Positions 9,931-20,492 of a stretch of 64,000 nucleotides of DNA are shown piece by piece. This DNA is from Corynebacterium capitovis DSM 44611. Its GTDB lineage: Bacteria > Actinomycetota > Actinomycetes > Mycobacteriales > Mycobacteriaceae. Position numbers and translations under genes: made by a program. The stretch spans positions 1,798,001 to 1,862,000 of the forward strand of contig NZ_CP047117.1 of the NCBI RefSeq assembly GCF_030440535.1, given 5' to 3'. The number at the start of each line of letters is the position of its first letter. Position 1 is the stretch's first letter. The notes under the pieces are model-generated. The model saw nothing but the letters and a program-made list of their open reading frames with translations, had not been told where the DNA came from and ran no database searches.

Positions 9931-10944
9931 TTACCAGGCGCCCATGACATCAAGAACGCGGCCTTTGGTCTCTTCGAGCTGGCTGCCGAACTGCTCCCAG
10001 TTGTGAATCCCGGTCGGAGTGTAGACCTCGGTGAAGTTGATCCCCGAGGCGCGAGCCTTCAGGCCCCACAGGCGGGTGATGAAGTTAGCGTAGCTCTCAA
10101 GCGCCACACCGGATGCGACGTGCTCAGGCAGGTAGTCCGCGTCCTGTGGGCCCGGCACCGCTGCACCCGCCGAGATGTAGACGTCGCTGTTGCGCAGGCC
10201 ATCCATGTTGAGGAATGGGTCGTTCTCAAAGCGCCGCGGGCTCAGGAGGGGGCCGTACATCGCGTTCAGATTGTACATGCCACCGTCGAGAAGCGCCGCG
10301 CGGAAGGCGGTCTGGGAGCCGGGAAGCGTCGTGGCTAGGTAACCGGAGAAGGACATCACCTGGCGGAACTGGTCCGGGTGCTTCGCCGCGAGGTTCATCG
10401 CCGCGGTGCCGCCCATCGACAGGCCGAGGATGGAGTTGTTGCTACGCGACACACCGAAGTTCTGCTCGAGGTAGGCGGGCAGCTCCGAAGTGAGGAAGGT
10501 CTCCCACTTGTAAACGACCGGGTTGTTGAAGTCGTAGGTCGCGGGCGCTTCCCAGTCGGCGTAGAAGGACGAGGCGCCACCCACCGGCATCACGAGGGTG
10601 ATGTTGGAGTCTTCGTAAATCTGAGCGGCGTTGACGTCGACCAACCATGCGTTGCTCTGCTCGGTGGCGCGCAACCCGTCGAGCATGTACAGGCCAGCGT
10701 TACCGCCGTTGGTGGCCGCAACGATCTGCACCGGGATGTTGCGCCCCGTCGCTTCCGACCATACGTCGCAGCGCTGCACCCAGTAGCCAGCTGCATCCCA
10801 CTCGCATGTGCCGCTGTTATCAGGACGCAGCACATCCCGGTTCGCCGCTATTGCCTGCTGCGGAGCCGCGAGCAAACCAAGGGCCGTGGCGAGCATGACA
10901 AACAGCGCCACAAGGGCGCGTCGCATCGAAGATCGTGTGTTCAC
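9931..10944 (-). CDS. Corynomycolyltransferase, short form
   Basis: Second secreted mycolyltransferase, 337 residues, with an Ala-rich signal peptide cut near AIAAN (about residue 33). The fold markers are LYMLDGLRA, PVGGASSFYADW, KWETFLTSELP and GLSMGG (Ser176), with a His in TGIHNWEQF. It lacks LGFP repeats, so it matches the short Cmt proteins rather than PS1. It stands between aftB and the SDR gene, as cmt2 does beside aftB in C. glutamicum. A 66-bp gap after aftB can hold its own promoter. Confidence 0.93.
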   Translation of the reverse strand: MNTRSSMRRALVALFVMLATALGLLAAPQQAIAANRDVLRPDNSGTCEWDAAGYWVQRCDVWSEATGRNIPVQIVAATNGGNAGLYMLDGLRATEQSNAWLVDVNAAQIYEDSNITLVMPVGGASSFYADWEAPATYDFNNPVVYKWETFLTSELPAYLEQNFGVSRSNNSILGLSMGGTAAMNLAAKHPDQFRQVMSFSGYLATTLPGSQTAFRAALLDGGMYNLNAMYGPLLSPRRFENDPFLNMDGLRNSDVYISAGAAVPGPQDADYLPEHVASGVALESYANFITRLWGLKARASGINFTEVYTPTGIHNWEQFGSQLEETKGRVLDVMGAW

Positions 10945-11010
10945 AAGTCCCCCTAAAGTCTTTTACCAGGCGAGAATTAACCAGAAGTTATCAAATTGTT
11001 GCACAAACCG

Positions 11011-12846
11011 CTACCTGCCGGCGCTCCACCCCACGTCTTCTCCCGCCTCAATGCGCTCCAGCGTGGAGGCGTCGAGGTAGGTCGCGGGGTCGTCGTCAAG
11101 CGTTAGCGTGCGGCCTTCTGTAAGTGCGTATCGCATGTTCTCGCCGAAACGTTTCAACGTCAGAGGATCGCGGTACGTGGAGATGAGCGCGGCGATGTCG
11201 GGGCTGCGCAGCGCCGCGCGGGCCTGCATCGCTTTCTCGCGGTCAACCCACGACGGGAGCTGGCTCAGGTCGGTGGCGCTGTCCGCTACCTGCCACTCCA
11301 CCGCCAGCGACTTGTCGTGGCCCACGCGCCCCCCCTCTTCACGTGGCATGCGTGCCGCCAGAGGCGTGGCCAGGCCTACCGTGTCAAGCACGCGCGTTTC
11401 AAGCGAAGCGTTCTCCCCCGTCATCCCGAGGTTGATAAGGTACGCGGTGGCAGCCAGCTGGCTCAGGTCCGAGCCATCCGACTTCCGCGGGACGGTGAAC
11501 CACCCGTACGTCTCCGGGTCCTCAGAGATGCGGGCTAGCATCATCTGTCCGGCATTGCTGGCGCGGGCGTCCGCCTCCTTATCCACCCAGTTATCCATCA
11601 GTTTGGAGCCCAGGAAATCCTGCGCCACGAGCGGCGGGTGCCCCGGTGTGCGGTTAGTTGCCATAGTCCAGAACTCGCGCTCGTCCACGATGTTGAGCTC
11701 CTCCGCGGTGAGCTCTCGAGTATTACCGGGCAAGGGGTGCCCGCGTTCAATCACGACTGCCGCCCACAATGCGAGGGCAATCACAGCCACGGCGGTGATC
11801 CGCCGGGCGGGAACGGCGGCCACAGGCAATAGGAGAGCAAAAAGCGGCAGGAGCAACATCCGCCCATGCATAAAGTCACCACCGACCCGAATGACATACA
11901 AGGTGTGCGCCAGCGCGCAGCCCACCGCGAGGAGCACAACAACAAGCGGACGCCCCAGCTCTCGCCCATTGGCCTGGGCAAAGAACCGCACACCCAGAAC
12001 CGCGGCGACAAGCAAGGGCGCCCACAGGGCATACGGGCTCAGGAAATTCCACGCGTACGCAAACCCACGGCCCCACTCAGCCTCCGCGGCCGACTTCGCC
12101 ACCGCCGTGTGCGGGGTAAGCAGACCGTAGTACCCCATGCGGAAAACTTCATAAGCAGCGGGCAGCGGCAGGCCCGACAGAAGGATGAGGCCGGCTTTCC
12201 GCAGGTCTCGGGGCGCGAGGAGGCTCGAGGTGAGCAGCACAACGATCGTTGCCGCGCCGTACAGGGCGAGCTCTGGGCGAACGAGCCAGGAGAGGCCAGA
12301 CCAGAAAGCAAGCAGGTAGGCGACCTCACGTGAGGGTCGGCCGTGCCTGCGACGCGCGGTGACGGGGCGGTCCTCGAACGGCCGCGACCATGCGACGAGG
12401 AGCGCCCACCACGCGGCAAGCCAAAAGAGCGAAAGCCCCCATTCAAGGCCGGACGTGGCGAAGTCGCGCGCCGGTGGGAGCGCGAGGTAAATAATGGCAC
12501 CGAAGGGAAGGACGGCGCCTCCCCAGAAGCGTCCCGCGCTCAGCGTCGATAGGACAACCGCCGCCACGGTCAAGAAGAGCGCGAGGGCGAGGGCGACGTA
12601 CTCTAGGCGCGCGCCCGAGACCCATCCGACAACAGTGATTAGGTACTGCCACAGGGTGGACGTATTCGCTTCCACGCGCTCGCCCGCGTTGAAGACCGGG
12701 CCGTCGCCCGCCAGCACGTTGCGCACCGTGCGCAGCACGATCAGGCCATCGTCGCTCATCCAGCGACGCTGCCATCCTCCCCAAAGTGCGAAAACGCCCG
12801 CCACGGCTGCGGAGGCGTACAGCGAGAAGCGGGCGTTTTTAGTCAC
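11011..12846 (-). CDS. aftB: Arabinofuranosyltransferase AftB
   Basis: Membrane glycosyltransferase of the GT-C type that adds terminal beta-1,2 arabinofuranose to arabinogalactan, using decaprenyl-phosphoryl arabinose; this creates the site that receives mycolate. The 611-residue protein has about ten hydrophobic segments in the first 390 residues and a soluble extracytoplasmic C-terminal part, the GT-C arrangement. An acidic RRWMSDD motif lies in the first periplasmic loop (about residues 27-33), where GT-C enzymes keep their catalytic Asp. It starts at GTG 12846, 10 nt after the stop of the ubiA-type gene. The conserved neighbourhood with ubiA, PAP2 and glfT2 supports the call. Confidence 0.92.
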   Translation of the reverse strand: MTKNARFSLYASAAVAGVFALWGGWQRRWMSDDGLIVLRTVRNVLAGDGPVFNAGERVEANTSTLWQYLITVVGWVSGARLEYVALALALFLTVAAVVLSTLSAGRFWGGAVLPFGAIIYLALPPARDFATSGLEWGLSLFWLAAWWALLVAWSRPFEDRPVTARRRHGRPSREVAYLLAFWSGLSWLVRPELALYGAATIVVLLTSSLLAPRDLRKAGLILLSGLPLPAAYEVFRMGYYGLLTPHTAVAKSAAEAEWGRGFAYAWNFLSPYALWAPLLVAAVLGVRFFAQANGRELGRPLVVVLLAVGCALAHTLYVIRVGGDFMHGRMLLLPLFALLLPVAAVPARRITAVAVIALALWAAVVIERGHPLPGNTRELTAEELNIVDEREFWTMATNRTPGHPPLVAQDFLGSKLMDNWVDKEADARASNAGQMMLARISEDPETYGWFTVPRKSDGSDLSQLAATAYLINLGMTGENASLETRVLDTVGLATPLAARMPREEGGRVGHDKSLAVEWQVADSATDLSQLPSWVDREKAMQARAALRSPDIAALISTYRDPLTLKRFGENMRYALTEGRTLTLDDDPATYLDASTLERIEAGEDVGWSAGR

Positions 12847-12855
12847 TCGGTTAGC

Positions 12856-13851
12856 TTAACCGGACAACGAGGGCATCACGTAGACCGCCATGGCAATGCA
12901 GAACATCCACGCCAGCGCGAGGAGTTGGAGCACGCGGTCTTCCAGGGCGATCTCGTCGGGCGCGCCACCGTGGCCGCCGTCGACCTTAGCCGCGTAGCGG
13001 AGAATCGCGATGACGAAGGGGACCATCGAAACCTGGTACCATATCGCAGCCGGCCCAGCGACGGCCGAGGAGAGCTGGAACCCCCACAGCGCGTAAGACA
13101 TGACCACGGCCGTGGCCGAAAGGGTCCACACGAAGCGCAGGTAGGTGGCCGTGTAGCCTTCCAGGGCCTTGCGGATTTTCGCTCCGGTTTCCTCCGCCAG
13201 CTTGAGCTCGGCATAGCGCTTCCCGGAGGCCATGAAGAGCGACCCAAATGCTGCTACGAGGAGGAACCACTGGGACAGCTGGATGTCGGCGGCGACGCCA
13301 CCGGCCATCGTGCGGAGCATGAACCCGGAGGACACCAGAGCAATATCGATGACCGGGATGTGCTTCCACCCGAAGCAGTAGCCCAGCTGCAGCGCAATAT
13401 AGATGCCTATGACGCTGGCCAACGCCACGCCATCCGTGGCCAGCAGGGAGAGGGCAATGGCGGCGACGATCAGGACCGCCGCCATGCCGTAGGCCAGGTT
13501 CAGCGGGAGCATGCCGGAGGCGATGGGGCGGAACCGCTTCGTCGGGTGCTGCCGGTCCGACTCGATGTCCCGGGCGTCGTTGACAAGGTAGATCGCAGAC
13601 GCGCCGAAACAGAACACGACGAAGGCGAGCGCGACGTCGGCAAGCGTGCGCCCGTTAAGCGCATCCATACCCGCAGCGAGGGGTGCGGCGAGGACGAGGA
13701 CGTTCTTGACCCACTGCTTCGGCCGCAGACCCTTGATCATTGCGTCGGGCAGGTTCTTCGGCGGCGTCTTCGTGCGGGGGACGTCGACGCCCTCTGTGTG
13801 GGGCTCGGATTTGAGGAGCGGTTCCTGCGCTGAATGGTGCGGGTGGCTCAC
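12856..13851 (-). CDS. ubiA: Decaprenyl-phosphate phosphoribosyltransferase (UbiA family)
   Basis: Membrane prenyltransferase-fold enzyme that joins 5-phosphoribosyl pyrophosphate to decaprenyl phosphate, the first step to decaprenyl-phosphoryl arabinose. The 331-residue protein has a soluble N-terminus and about nine membrane helices. The first Asp-rich motif is NDARDIESDRQHP followed by TKRFRPIASG, typical of the Rv3806c group. Its start overlaps the PAP2 phosphatase stop by 4 nt, so the two products, phosphoribosyltransferase and the phosphatase that removes the 5-phosphate, are translationally coupled. Confidence 0.94.
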   Translation of the reverse strand: MSHPHHSAQEPLLKSEPHTEGVDVPRTKTPPKNLPDAMIKGLRPKQWVKNVLVLAAPLAAGMDALNGRTLADVALAFVVFCFGASAIYLVNDARDIESDRQHPTKRFRPIASGMLPLNLAYGMAAVLIVAAIALSLLATDGVALASVIGIYIALQLGYCFGWKHIPVIDIALVSSGFMLRTMAGGVAADIQLSQWFLLVAAFGSLFMASGKRYAELKLAEETGAKIRKALEGYTATYLRFVWTLSATAVVMSYALWGFQLSSAVAGPAAIWYQVSMVPFVIAILRYAAKVDGGHGGAPDEIALEDRVLQLLALAWMFCIAMAVYVMPSLSG

Positions 13852-14351
13852 CGGGTCTCCTTCTCCACGTAGCTAGCGACACCGGCAACTCCGGCGCCGA
13901 GGGCAGCACCCGCGAGGGTATCCGTCGGGTAATGCACGCCAAGCACCATACGCGAAACCATCATGATCGGAACTCCGAGCAGCGGCCACGGCGAGCCGGT
14001 CATGCGCGAGATGATGACGGACGCGGCCGCCGTGTTCGTCGCGTGGGAGGAGGGAAACGACAGCTGGGAGGGCGTTTTCACGCCGATGTGCAGGCGCTTG
14101 TCGTGTGGGCGCGCACGCCGCACTATGCGCTTGATCACCACCGAGGCAGCGTGAGCGCTAAACGTGGCCACCCCAAGGGTCGCCCACTCGCGCCGCCTTG
14201 TCTTATCGACGATCCCGCCGACACCCGCCACCGCCAGCCAACCTAGGTCGTGCTCCCCAAAATGGCTCAGCGTCCGCGCCGTTGTGACGACCGCGGGGGT
14301 GTAGAGCGCATTCTGGACCGCAAGCAGAATCTCAACTTCACGCTTGCTCAT
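13848..14351 (-). CDS. PAP2-type decaprenylphosphoryl-5-phosphoribose phosphatase
   Basis: Small membrane phosphatase of 167 residues with the three PAP2 signatures: KRIVRRARP, PSSHATNTAA and GVHYPTDTLAG. The position between glfT2 and ubiA is that of Rv3807c/cg3190, assigned to removing the 5-phosphate from decaprenylphosphoryl-phosphoribose. It overlaps both neighbours (14 nt with glfT2, 4 nt with ubiA), so the three are coupled. The exact substrate rests on this conserved context, since the PAP2 motifs alone do not define it. Confidence 0.9.
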   Translation of the reverse strand: MSKREVEILLAVQNALYTPAVVTTARTLSHFGEHDLGWLAVAGVGGIVDKTRRREWATLGVATFSAHAASVVIKRIVRRARPHDKRLHIGVKTPSQLSFPSSHATNTAAASVIISRMTGSPWPLLGVPIMMVSRMVLGVHYPTDTLAGAALGAGVAGVASYVEKETR

Positions 14352-16290
14352 CGAATACCTTTCCCCAGTTGGTGCGGCTGGTCAGCTCCGGAACCGCGGC
14401 GCGGTAGGCGCGGGTGAGCTCCGGCCAGCGGTGGCGGATGGCGTCGTGAAGATCCTTTGTTTCGTCGACGAGGTCGCCGCCAAGCTGCTTGTTGCGTTTG
14501 CGGAACGCCACCCCCGTGCCACCGGCGGTGGAGACGGTGGCGGAGTCGAGGCGTGCAAGAGTGTACCAGCGCGCCTCGTCGGCGGTGAGGTTGAGTTGCG
14601 GCGCCCCCCAATGCGAGCGGTCCTCGGTGCTGAGTTGGTGGCGCAGGGCTTTGAGGGCCCAGGGGATCTTCCTCACCTTTGCCAGCCTGCCGCCCACTTT
14701 TTTCGTCGGCACCCCCGGCGCACCCGTCGCGGGGGGTAGCTCCGCCGCGGATCCCACGATGACGGCGTCCGAGTAGTTCCTCCGGATCTCCTGGATGCGT
14801 GGCAGGCTTGTTTCGAGAACGTCGAAGAGCTGGTCAGGCCCGGACAGGAAGTCTTTGAAGGCTTCGATTTGAACGGCCATCGTCGAATACTCCATGCACG
14901 CGAGGTGCTTGTAGGTCGATTTCAGCATGTTGTTCAGGATGGCCTCGGGCCCGTGCCCCTCGTGGTAGAGGGCGGCGACGATGAGTCGGTTGCGGGTGTG
15001 GAAGTAGGCCTGCCAGTCGATCGCGTCGTCCTTGTCGGCCCAGGCCATGTGCCAGATGGCGATGCCGGGCCAGGTGACCGTCGGGAAGCCCGCAGCCTTA
15101 GCGCGCAGCGCGTATTCGGTGTCGTCCCACTTAATGAACAAGGGCAGGGGCAGGCCGCACTGCTCGGCGACGACGCGGGGGAACAAGTTCATCCACCAGC
15201 CGTTGTAGTCCACGTCGACGCGGCGGTGCAGGGCCCGCGAGGTGGTTGCGCTCGGATCGAGCTCCTCCTTGTCGGTGCCGGTGTACCCGAGGGGGTAGCG
15301 CGCAAAGTCGTGGTCGTAGACAGCGTGTTCCGCCGCACCCCACATGAACGTGCGCCGGTCGACCGCCTCGCCCGTGGTTCGCAGCTGGGCGCGATCCTGC
15401 AGGTTGAGCATCTGTCCGCCGATCAGAACCGGGGACGTTGCGTAGCGGGCAGCCTGGACGGCGCGCAGGATCGAGTCGGGCTCAATGGCGATGTCGTCGT
15501 CCATGTACAGGATGTACGGCGCCTCGGTGGATTCCAGCGCTTCGTACATGATGCGGGCGTACCCGCCGGAGCCGCCGAGGTTGCCCTGCGGGTAGATTCG
15601 GAGCCGCCCGTCGAGTTGGCGCTCCGCCTCCTCGAAGTCGGGCTCGTCCGCCGGGTGCTGGGTGCCCTGATCGGGCATAAGCACGTCGGTAATCGCCTCG
15701 AGGACAGTAGCGTCTTCTGCAAGGGCGCGAAGCGCGTTGACGGCGTCGCGCGGGCGGTTGAAGGTGGGAATGCCCACCGCGACCTTCTTGGGGAAGGGCC
15801 CGACCTGGGTACCGTCGGGAAGCGTCTGCGCCTGCGGGGGCTGGGCCGCGCACCACGCGGCGTTGGTGATAGCAACCTCCGTCTCCGCGGCGATGTCGAA
15901 CCACAGCCACCCGCCGTCCTCGAAGTTGCGCAGCTCGAGGGGGATCTCCACGTGCTCGTCACGCGCCTCGACGTTGACCACGGAGATGCGCACGCCGTCG
16001 TGCTTGGAGCGGTAGACCGAAATGGTGGCCTCCCCCTCGACGTCGAGGGAGAGGATGACCCGGTCGAGCTGGGACCAGCGGCGCCAGTACGCAGCCGGGA
16101 AGGCGTTGAAGTAGGTCTGGAAGGACACCTCGGCGCCGGCCGGGATGCTCAGCCGGGTGCGGTCCGGCCAGCTCAAGCGCTGCTTGTTCTGCTCCGCCTC
16201 GATCAGGTAGAGCATCCGGACGTCGTGCGGTTCGCCCTTGCGGGGCATGAGAATGCGCTGCAGCACCTCGACTGCTGATTCGGCGTTCAC
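14338..16290 (-). CDS. glfT2: Galactofuranosyltransferase GlfT2
   Basis: Polymerises the galactan chain of the cell wall with alternating 1,5 and 1,6 links from UDP-galactofuranose. The protein has about 650 residues: an N-terminal beta-rich domain, then a GT-A domain with GIPTFNRP, the metal/sugar motif MDDDIAIEP, and a WDDTEYALRAK plus WHMAW region that fits the catalytic site of GlfT2. I chose GTG 16290 with a GAAAGAGAG purine stretch before it; an in-frame ATG at 16362 has no such site. UDP-galactofuranose comes from Glf, encoded 1 kb away on the same strand. Confidence 0.95.
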   Translation of the reverse strand: MNAESAVEVLQRILMPRKGEPHDVRMLYLIEAEQNKQRLSWPDRTRLSIPAGAEVSFQTYFNAFPAAYWRRWSQLDRVILSLDVEGEATISVYRSKHDGVRISVVNVEARDEHVEIPLELRNFEDGGWLWFDIAAETEVAITNAAWCAAQPPQAQTLPDGTQVGPFPKKVAVGIPTFNRPRDAVNALRALAEDATVLEAITDVLMPDQGTQHPADEPDFEEAERQLDGRLRIYPQGNLGGSGGYARIMYEALESTEAPYILYMDDDIAIEPDSILRAVQAARYATSPVLIGGQMLNLQDRAQLRTTGEAVDRRTFMWGAAEHAVYDHDFARYPLGYTGTDKEELDPSATTSRALHRRVDVDYNGWWMNLFPRVVAEQCGLPLPLFIKWDDTEYALRAKAAGFPTVTWPGIAIWHMAWADKDDAIDWQAYFHTRNRLIVAALYHEGHGPEAILNNMLKSTYKHLACMEYSTMAVQIEAFKDFLSGPDQLFDVLETSLPRIQEIRRNYSDAVIVGSAAELPPATGAPGVPTKKVGGRLAKVRKIPWALKALRHQLSTEDRSHWGAPQLNLTADEARWYTLARLDSATVSTAGGTGVAFRKRNKQLGGDLVDETKDLHDAIRHRWPELTRAYRAAVPELTSRTNWGKVFDEQA

Positions 16291-16397
16291 AGATCTCTCT
16301 TTCGGGTTCGCGTACCTTCCTACGTTTTTAGACAGTAGTGCGCGCCGGCCGTGAACCTTCACCTCGACGCGGCTTTGCGGCGCCTACCCTGGGTGGC

Positions 16398-16815
16398 ATG
16401 AGAGACCCCGCACCGAATTTCGTCGCCGGAGGCGCGCTCGTCGTCGTGGCCGTCGCCTGTTTCGCGTTCCTCGACGGCCCCACCGCGGTCTTCGCGGGCA
16501 TCGCGGCGGCCGTGGGCGGCGCGGTCCTGCTCATCATGGGCACGCAGGGCGGGGCGCCCAAGCCCGAGCTTTACGACGACCCGCTCACCGACCCCGGCTA
16601 CCAGCGCCCGAGCGACCGGGGCCTGGACGGCCCGCGCCGCAACACGGGAGGCGGACCTCCCCCGGCGCTACGAACGCTACTTGGAGCGCGTTGATCGGGT
16701 GAAGTCCGTCACCACGGTCCACCTGGGCTCGGAACAGGCGTTCCGCGGAGACGGCCATAGCATCGCCCGTGAGAATCTGCTCTCCGACCTGCGGGCTCAG
16801 CGCGGGGACGCATAG
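16398..16815 (+). pseudogene. Small two-helix membrane protein gene with apparent frameshift
   Basis: From ATG 16398 the first frame encodes two hydrophobic helices (about residues 8-47), then YDDPLTDPGYQRPS and a Pro/Gly tail ending at 16694. Around 16645-16655 coding quality moves to the +1 frame, which continues as DLPRRYERYLERVDRVKS, then VTTVHLGSEQAFRGDGHS, to a TAG at 16813-16815. Together they give one plausible protein of about 138 residues. A protein of this type follows glfT2 divergently in related corynebacteria (from memory). Either the gene is frameshifted or the assembly has an indel in the acgggaggcgga run. Function unknown. Confidence 0.55.
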
Positions 16816-17021
16816 GACCCAGATGAGCCGCACCTGTACAGCTACACCACAGTTCTTTCCCCGTAAGCGAGCCGCCTTTTCCCCGACGCCGCCGTCTCGC
16901 GCCTCTGGGAAGACATGCTGCTTGCAGAGATGAAGACGAGTTTCCCCGCTCCTTTTACAGCCGCGCCCTGCTCGATACGCTGCACGCCCTCGAACAGGGC
17001 TCAGCCGCCAAAGATAGGTAG
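16816..17021 (+). pseudogene. Decayed coding remnant, family not recognised
   Basis: Right after the previous stop the same frame reads DPDEPHLYSYTTVLSP, a stop, then SRLFPDAAVSRLWEDMLLAE, and a shift of frame near 16930 continues as DEFPRSFYSRALLDTLHALE to a stop at 17019. These pieces read as one protein tail broken by a stop and a frameshift. I do not recognise the family. It lies where related genomes carry an extra gene before glf. The rest of the gap to 17264 shows only the repeat at 17056 and no gene. Confidence 0.4.
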
Positions 17022-17055
17022 GCCGAAGGCCCTAGTTGTACCTCGCCATGACAAT

Positions 17056-17085
17056 GCACCACGTGGCACCACGTGGCACCACGTG
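17056..17085. repeat. Three tandem copies of GCACCACGTG
   Basis: Three exact head-to-tail copies of the 10-mer GCACCACGTG at 17056, 17066 and 17076. Each junction makes the palindrome CCACGTGG. It lies in the gene-free stretch between the decayed remnant and glf. Confidence 0.85.
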
Positions 17086-17264
17086 GAACAACGGCAGCCT
17101 CTGGCACGATCACCGTTTGTCTCGCATCTACCACCTATAGTCGCTGTATTGGCCTTCCGGTGGGTTTTTGGGTAACAGGTCAGCAATCGAGTCGATTTAG
17201 GAATCGGTGAGCGTCTGGAAGCGCGACATACGACCCGCTCACCTCCCCCAGTATGAGACCTGCC

Positions 17265-18557
<1,293 letters not shown>

Positions 18558-18608
18558 CTAGACTGCCCAGTGGCTAGCTATTACCACATACGCAACAGGA
18601 GCCCCACT

Positions 18609-20492
18609 GTGCACCAACGTAGACGACTCTCCCGGCCAGTTGGCGGGAGCCACCCGGTCCGATCCGCCATCACGGCGACGGTCACCTCGCTCACTCTCGT
18701 CGCCGCTGCGGCGTTCGGCGGCCAGCACATCCTCCAGACCCAGTCGATTGGCGAGTCGATTGGCGCGGGTGACATGCGGGTTACCAGCTCCAGCGAGTCC
18801 CTCGCCGCCGGTGCTGACGTCACCGTTGCCGATGCCGCCGTGGCCACTCAGGGAGACGGCAGCACCGAGCACGTAGTCAAGGAGTTCACCCGCAGCGAGC
18901 CCTTCTCGGTCTTCGCCCTGACGTGGACGGGGGACCGAGACGTCGTGGCTTACGTTCGCTCCCAGAGCGCAGACGGCACGTGGTCCGAATGGTTCCCCAT
19001 GGACGCGGCCAATAACACCACCCTGGGCGCGAAGGCCGGCACCGAGCCGATCTACGTGGAACCGACGACGAAGGTCCAGGTGTCGACCGGCAATATCGAC
19101 CTGCTTGCCGGCGGCCGTACCGACTCCACGGCAGCCACCACGGCCAGCGATATCGAAGCCGTGTTTATCGACGGTGGAGAGGGAACCGCTCAGGGTGACA
19201 TCGCCCCCGTCGCTGACACCTATGCCCAGGGGATGCCCAACGTTATTTCCCGCGCGCAGTGGGGCGCCGGGTACAACGACAGCCCGACGTACGACGATTC
19301 CGTCACGGCGGCGACGGTGCACCACACTGCTGGTTCCAACAACTACACCGCTGCCGAAGCCCCCGGTATCGTCCGCGCCATCTGGGCATACCACGCCAAT
19401 ACCCTCGGCTGGGGCGACATCGGGTACAACGCGCTTGTGGACAAGTACGGAAACATCTACGAGGGACGCTACGGTGGTCTGGACAAGGCCGTCGAGGGGG
19501 CGCACGTTGGTGGCTTCAACGAAAACACCTGGGGCGTGTCCATGTTGGGTGACTACCAGTCCGCTGCTCCCACCAACGCCGCGATCCAGGCGATGGGCAA
19601 CATCATTGGCTGGAAGGCCGCCGTCTCCGGTTTCGACCCGACCGGGTCCAGCTACCACTACGCCGACTTCACGTACCCCGGGAGCCGTTATTCCGCAGGA
19701 CAGGGTGCGGTCTTCCCGAACATCAACGCGCACCGCGACTTCCACTACAACACCTGCCCGGGCGATTACCTCTACAACCGGATGGGTGACATCCGCACCA
19801 TCGCCAAGGCGAAGTATGACGCACTGCGCAGTGGCAAAAACGGAGGGACGACTTCTTCCGCCCCCGCTACTAACGCGAATACCAATACGCAGTCGGGCAC
19901 GGTATCCGCGCCCAGCGGTACCACCAAAGTCACGGTGAGCGATCTGAACAAACTGATCAACAGCAATACCGTGTCCCTCGACGGTCTGGCCAAGGGTGAC
20001 CCTCAAGCCATTGCGGCCGCCGCCGGAACCATCGCGGGCACGCTCATCCTCCTCGCCAAGGAGTACGGGGTCATCGACGGCATCTCCTCGGACGTAGCTG
20101 GGTTGCAGCTCATTCCCGGACTGAGCCTGGCCACGATCACCCCGTACATCAACCCAATCCTGCAGTTCCTGGGCAACTCCGAAGCCACCAACGCGTGGAG
20201 TGAGCTCCAACCCCTGCTGGGAAAGCTGGTTGCTACGACCGGCACAGTCGGCACCGCGCAGTACGCGTTTTACAACAACGGCATCGGCGTGCGTGACGCG
20301 AACGGAGAGGTCTTTAGCCTGGCGGGTCGCATCGCGGATGCGTGGTTGCAGCAGGGTCTCGACGCGGGCCCGCTCGGTTTGCCCACCTCGCAGCCCTACT
20401 CGGCGGAAGGCGGACACACGTCCGTCGATTTCGAAGGCGGCACCGTCACGTTCAACGAGAACTCCGGGGAAGTCTCAGTCGACGTCAAGTAG
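18609..20492 (+). CDS. Secreted N-acetylmuramoyl-L-alanine amidase (PGRP domain) with LGFP-type tail
   Basis: Exported peptidoglycan amidase of about 627 residues. The start is GTG 18609 with ACAGGAG 7 nt upstream; the longer open frame upstream runs through the glf promoter region and was rejected. A signal peptide is followed by a beta-rich region, then the amidase_2/PGRP domain (ISRAQWGA, VHHTAGSN, NALVDKYGNIYEGR, HRDFHYNTCPGD), with zinc ligands His in VHHTAG and in NAHRDF and the Cys of NTCPGD. A Ser/Thr/Asn linker leads to a C-terminal unit with GPLGLPTSQ, a degenerate LGFP repeat for wall binding. Confidence 0.93.
   Translation: MHQRRRLSRPVGGSHPVRSAITATVTSLTLVAAAAFGGQHILQTQSIGESIGAGDMRVTSSSESLAAGADVTVADAAVATQGDGSTEHVVKEFTRSEPFSVFALTWTGDRDVVAYVRSQSADGTWSEWFPMDAANNTTLGAKAGTEPIYVEPTTKVQVSTGNIDLLAGGRTDSTAATTASDIEAVFIDGGEGTAQGDIAPVADTYAQGMPNVISRAQWGAGYNDSPTYDDSVTAATVHHTAGSNNYTAAEAPGIVRAIWAYHANTLGWGDIGYNALVDKYGNIYEGRYGGLDKAVEGAHVGGFNENTWGVSMLGDYQSAAPTNAAIQAMGNIIGWKAAVSGFDPTGSSYHYADFTYPGSRYSAGQGAVFPNINAHRDFHYNTCPGDYLYNRMGDIRTIAKAKYDALRSGKNGGTTSSAPATNANTNTQSGTVSAPSGTTKVTVSDLNKLINSNTVSLDGLAKGDPQAIAAAAGTIAGTLILLAKEYGVIDGISSDVAGLQLIPGLSLATITPYINPILQFLGNSEATNAWSELQPLLGKLVATTGTVGTAQYAFYNNGIGVRDANGEVFSLAGRIADAWLQQGLDAGPLGLPTSQPYSAEGGHTSVDFEGGTVTFNENSGEVSVDVK

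Noticed and set aside
12848..12862. CGGTTAGCTTAACCG, DtxR-like core between ubiA and aftB
   Set aside because: The core fits well but both flanks fail, and it lies inside a tight operon between coupled genes. Probably chance or a short RNA stem.
14869..16278. 469-codon open frame on plus opposite glfT2
   Set aside because: Antisense of a conserved glycosyltransferase; composition is that of codon-complement, no motif.
18558..20417. 619-codon open frame on minus opposite the amidase gene
   Set aside because: The plus strand shows a signal peptide and complete PGRP motifs; the minus frame is an antisense shadow caused by high GC and has no recognisable domain.
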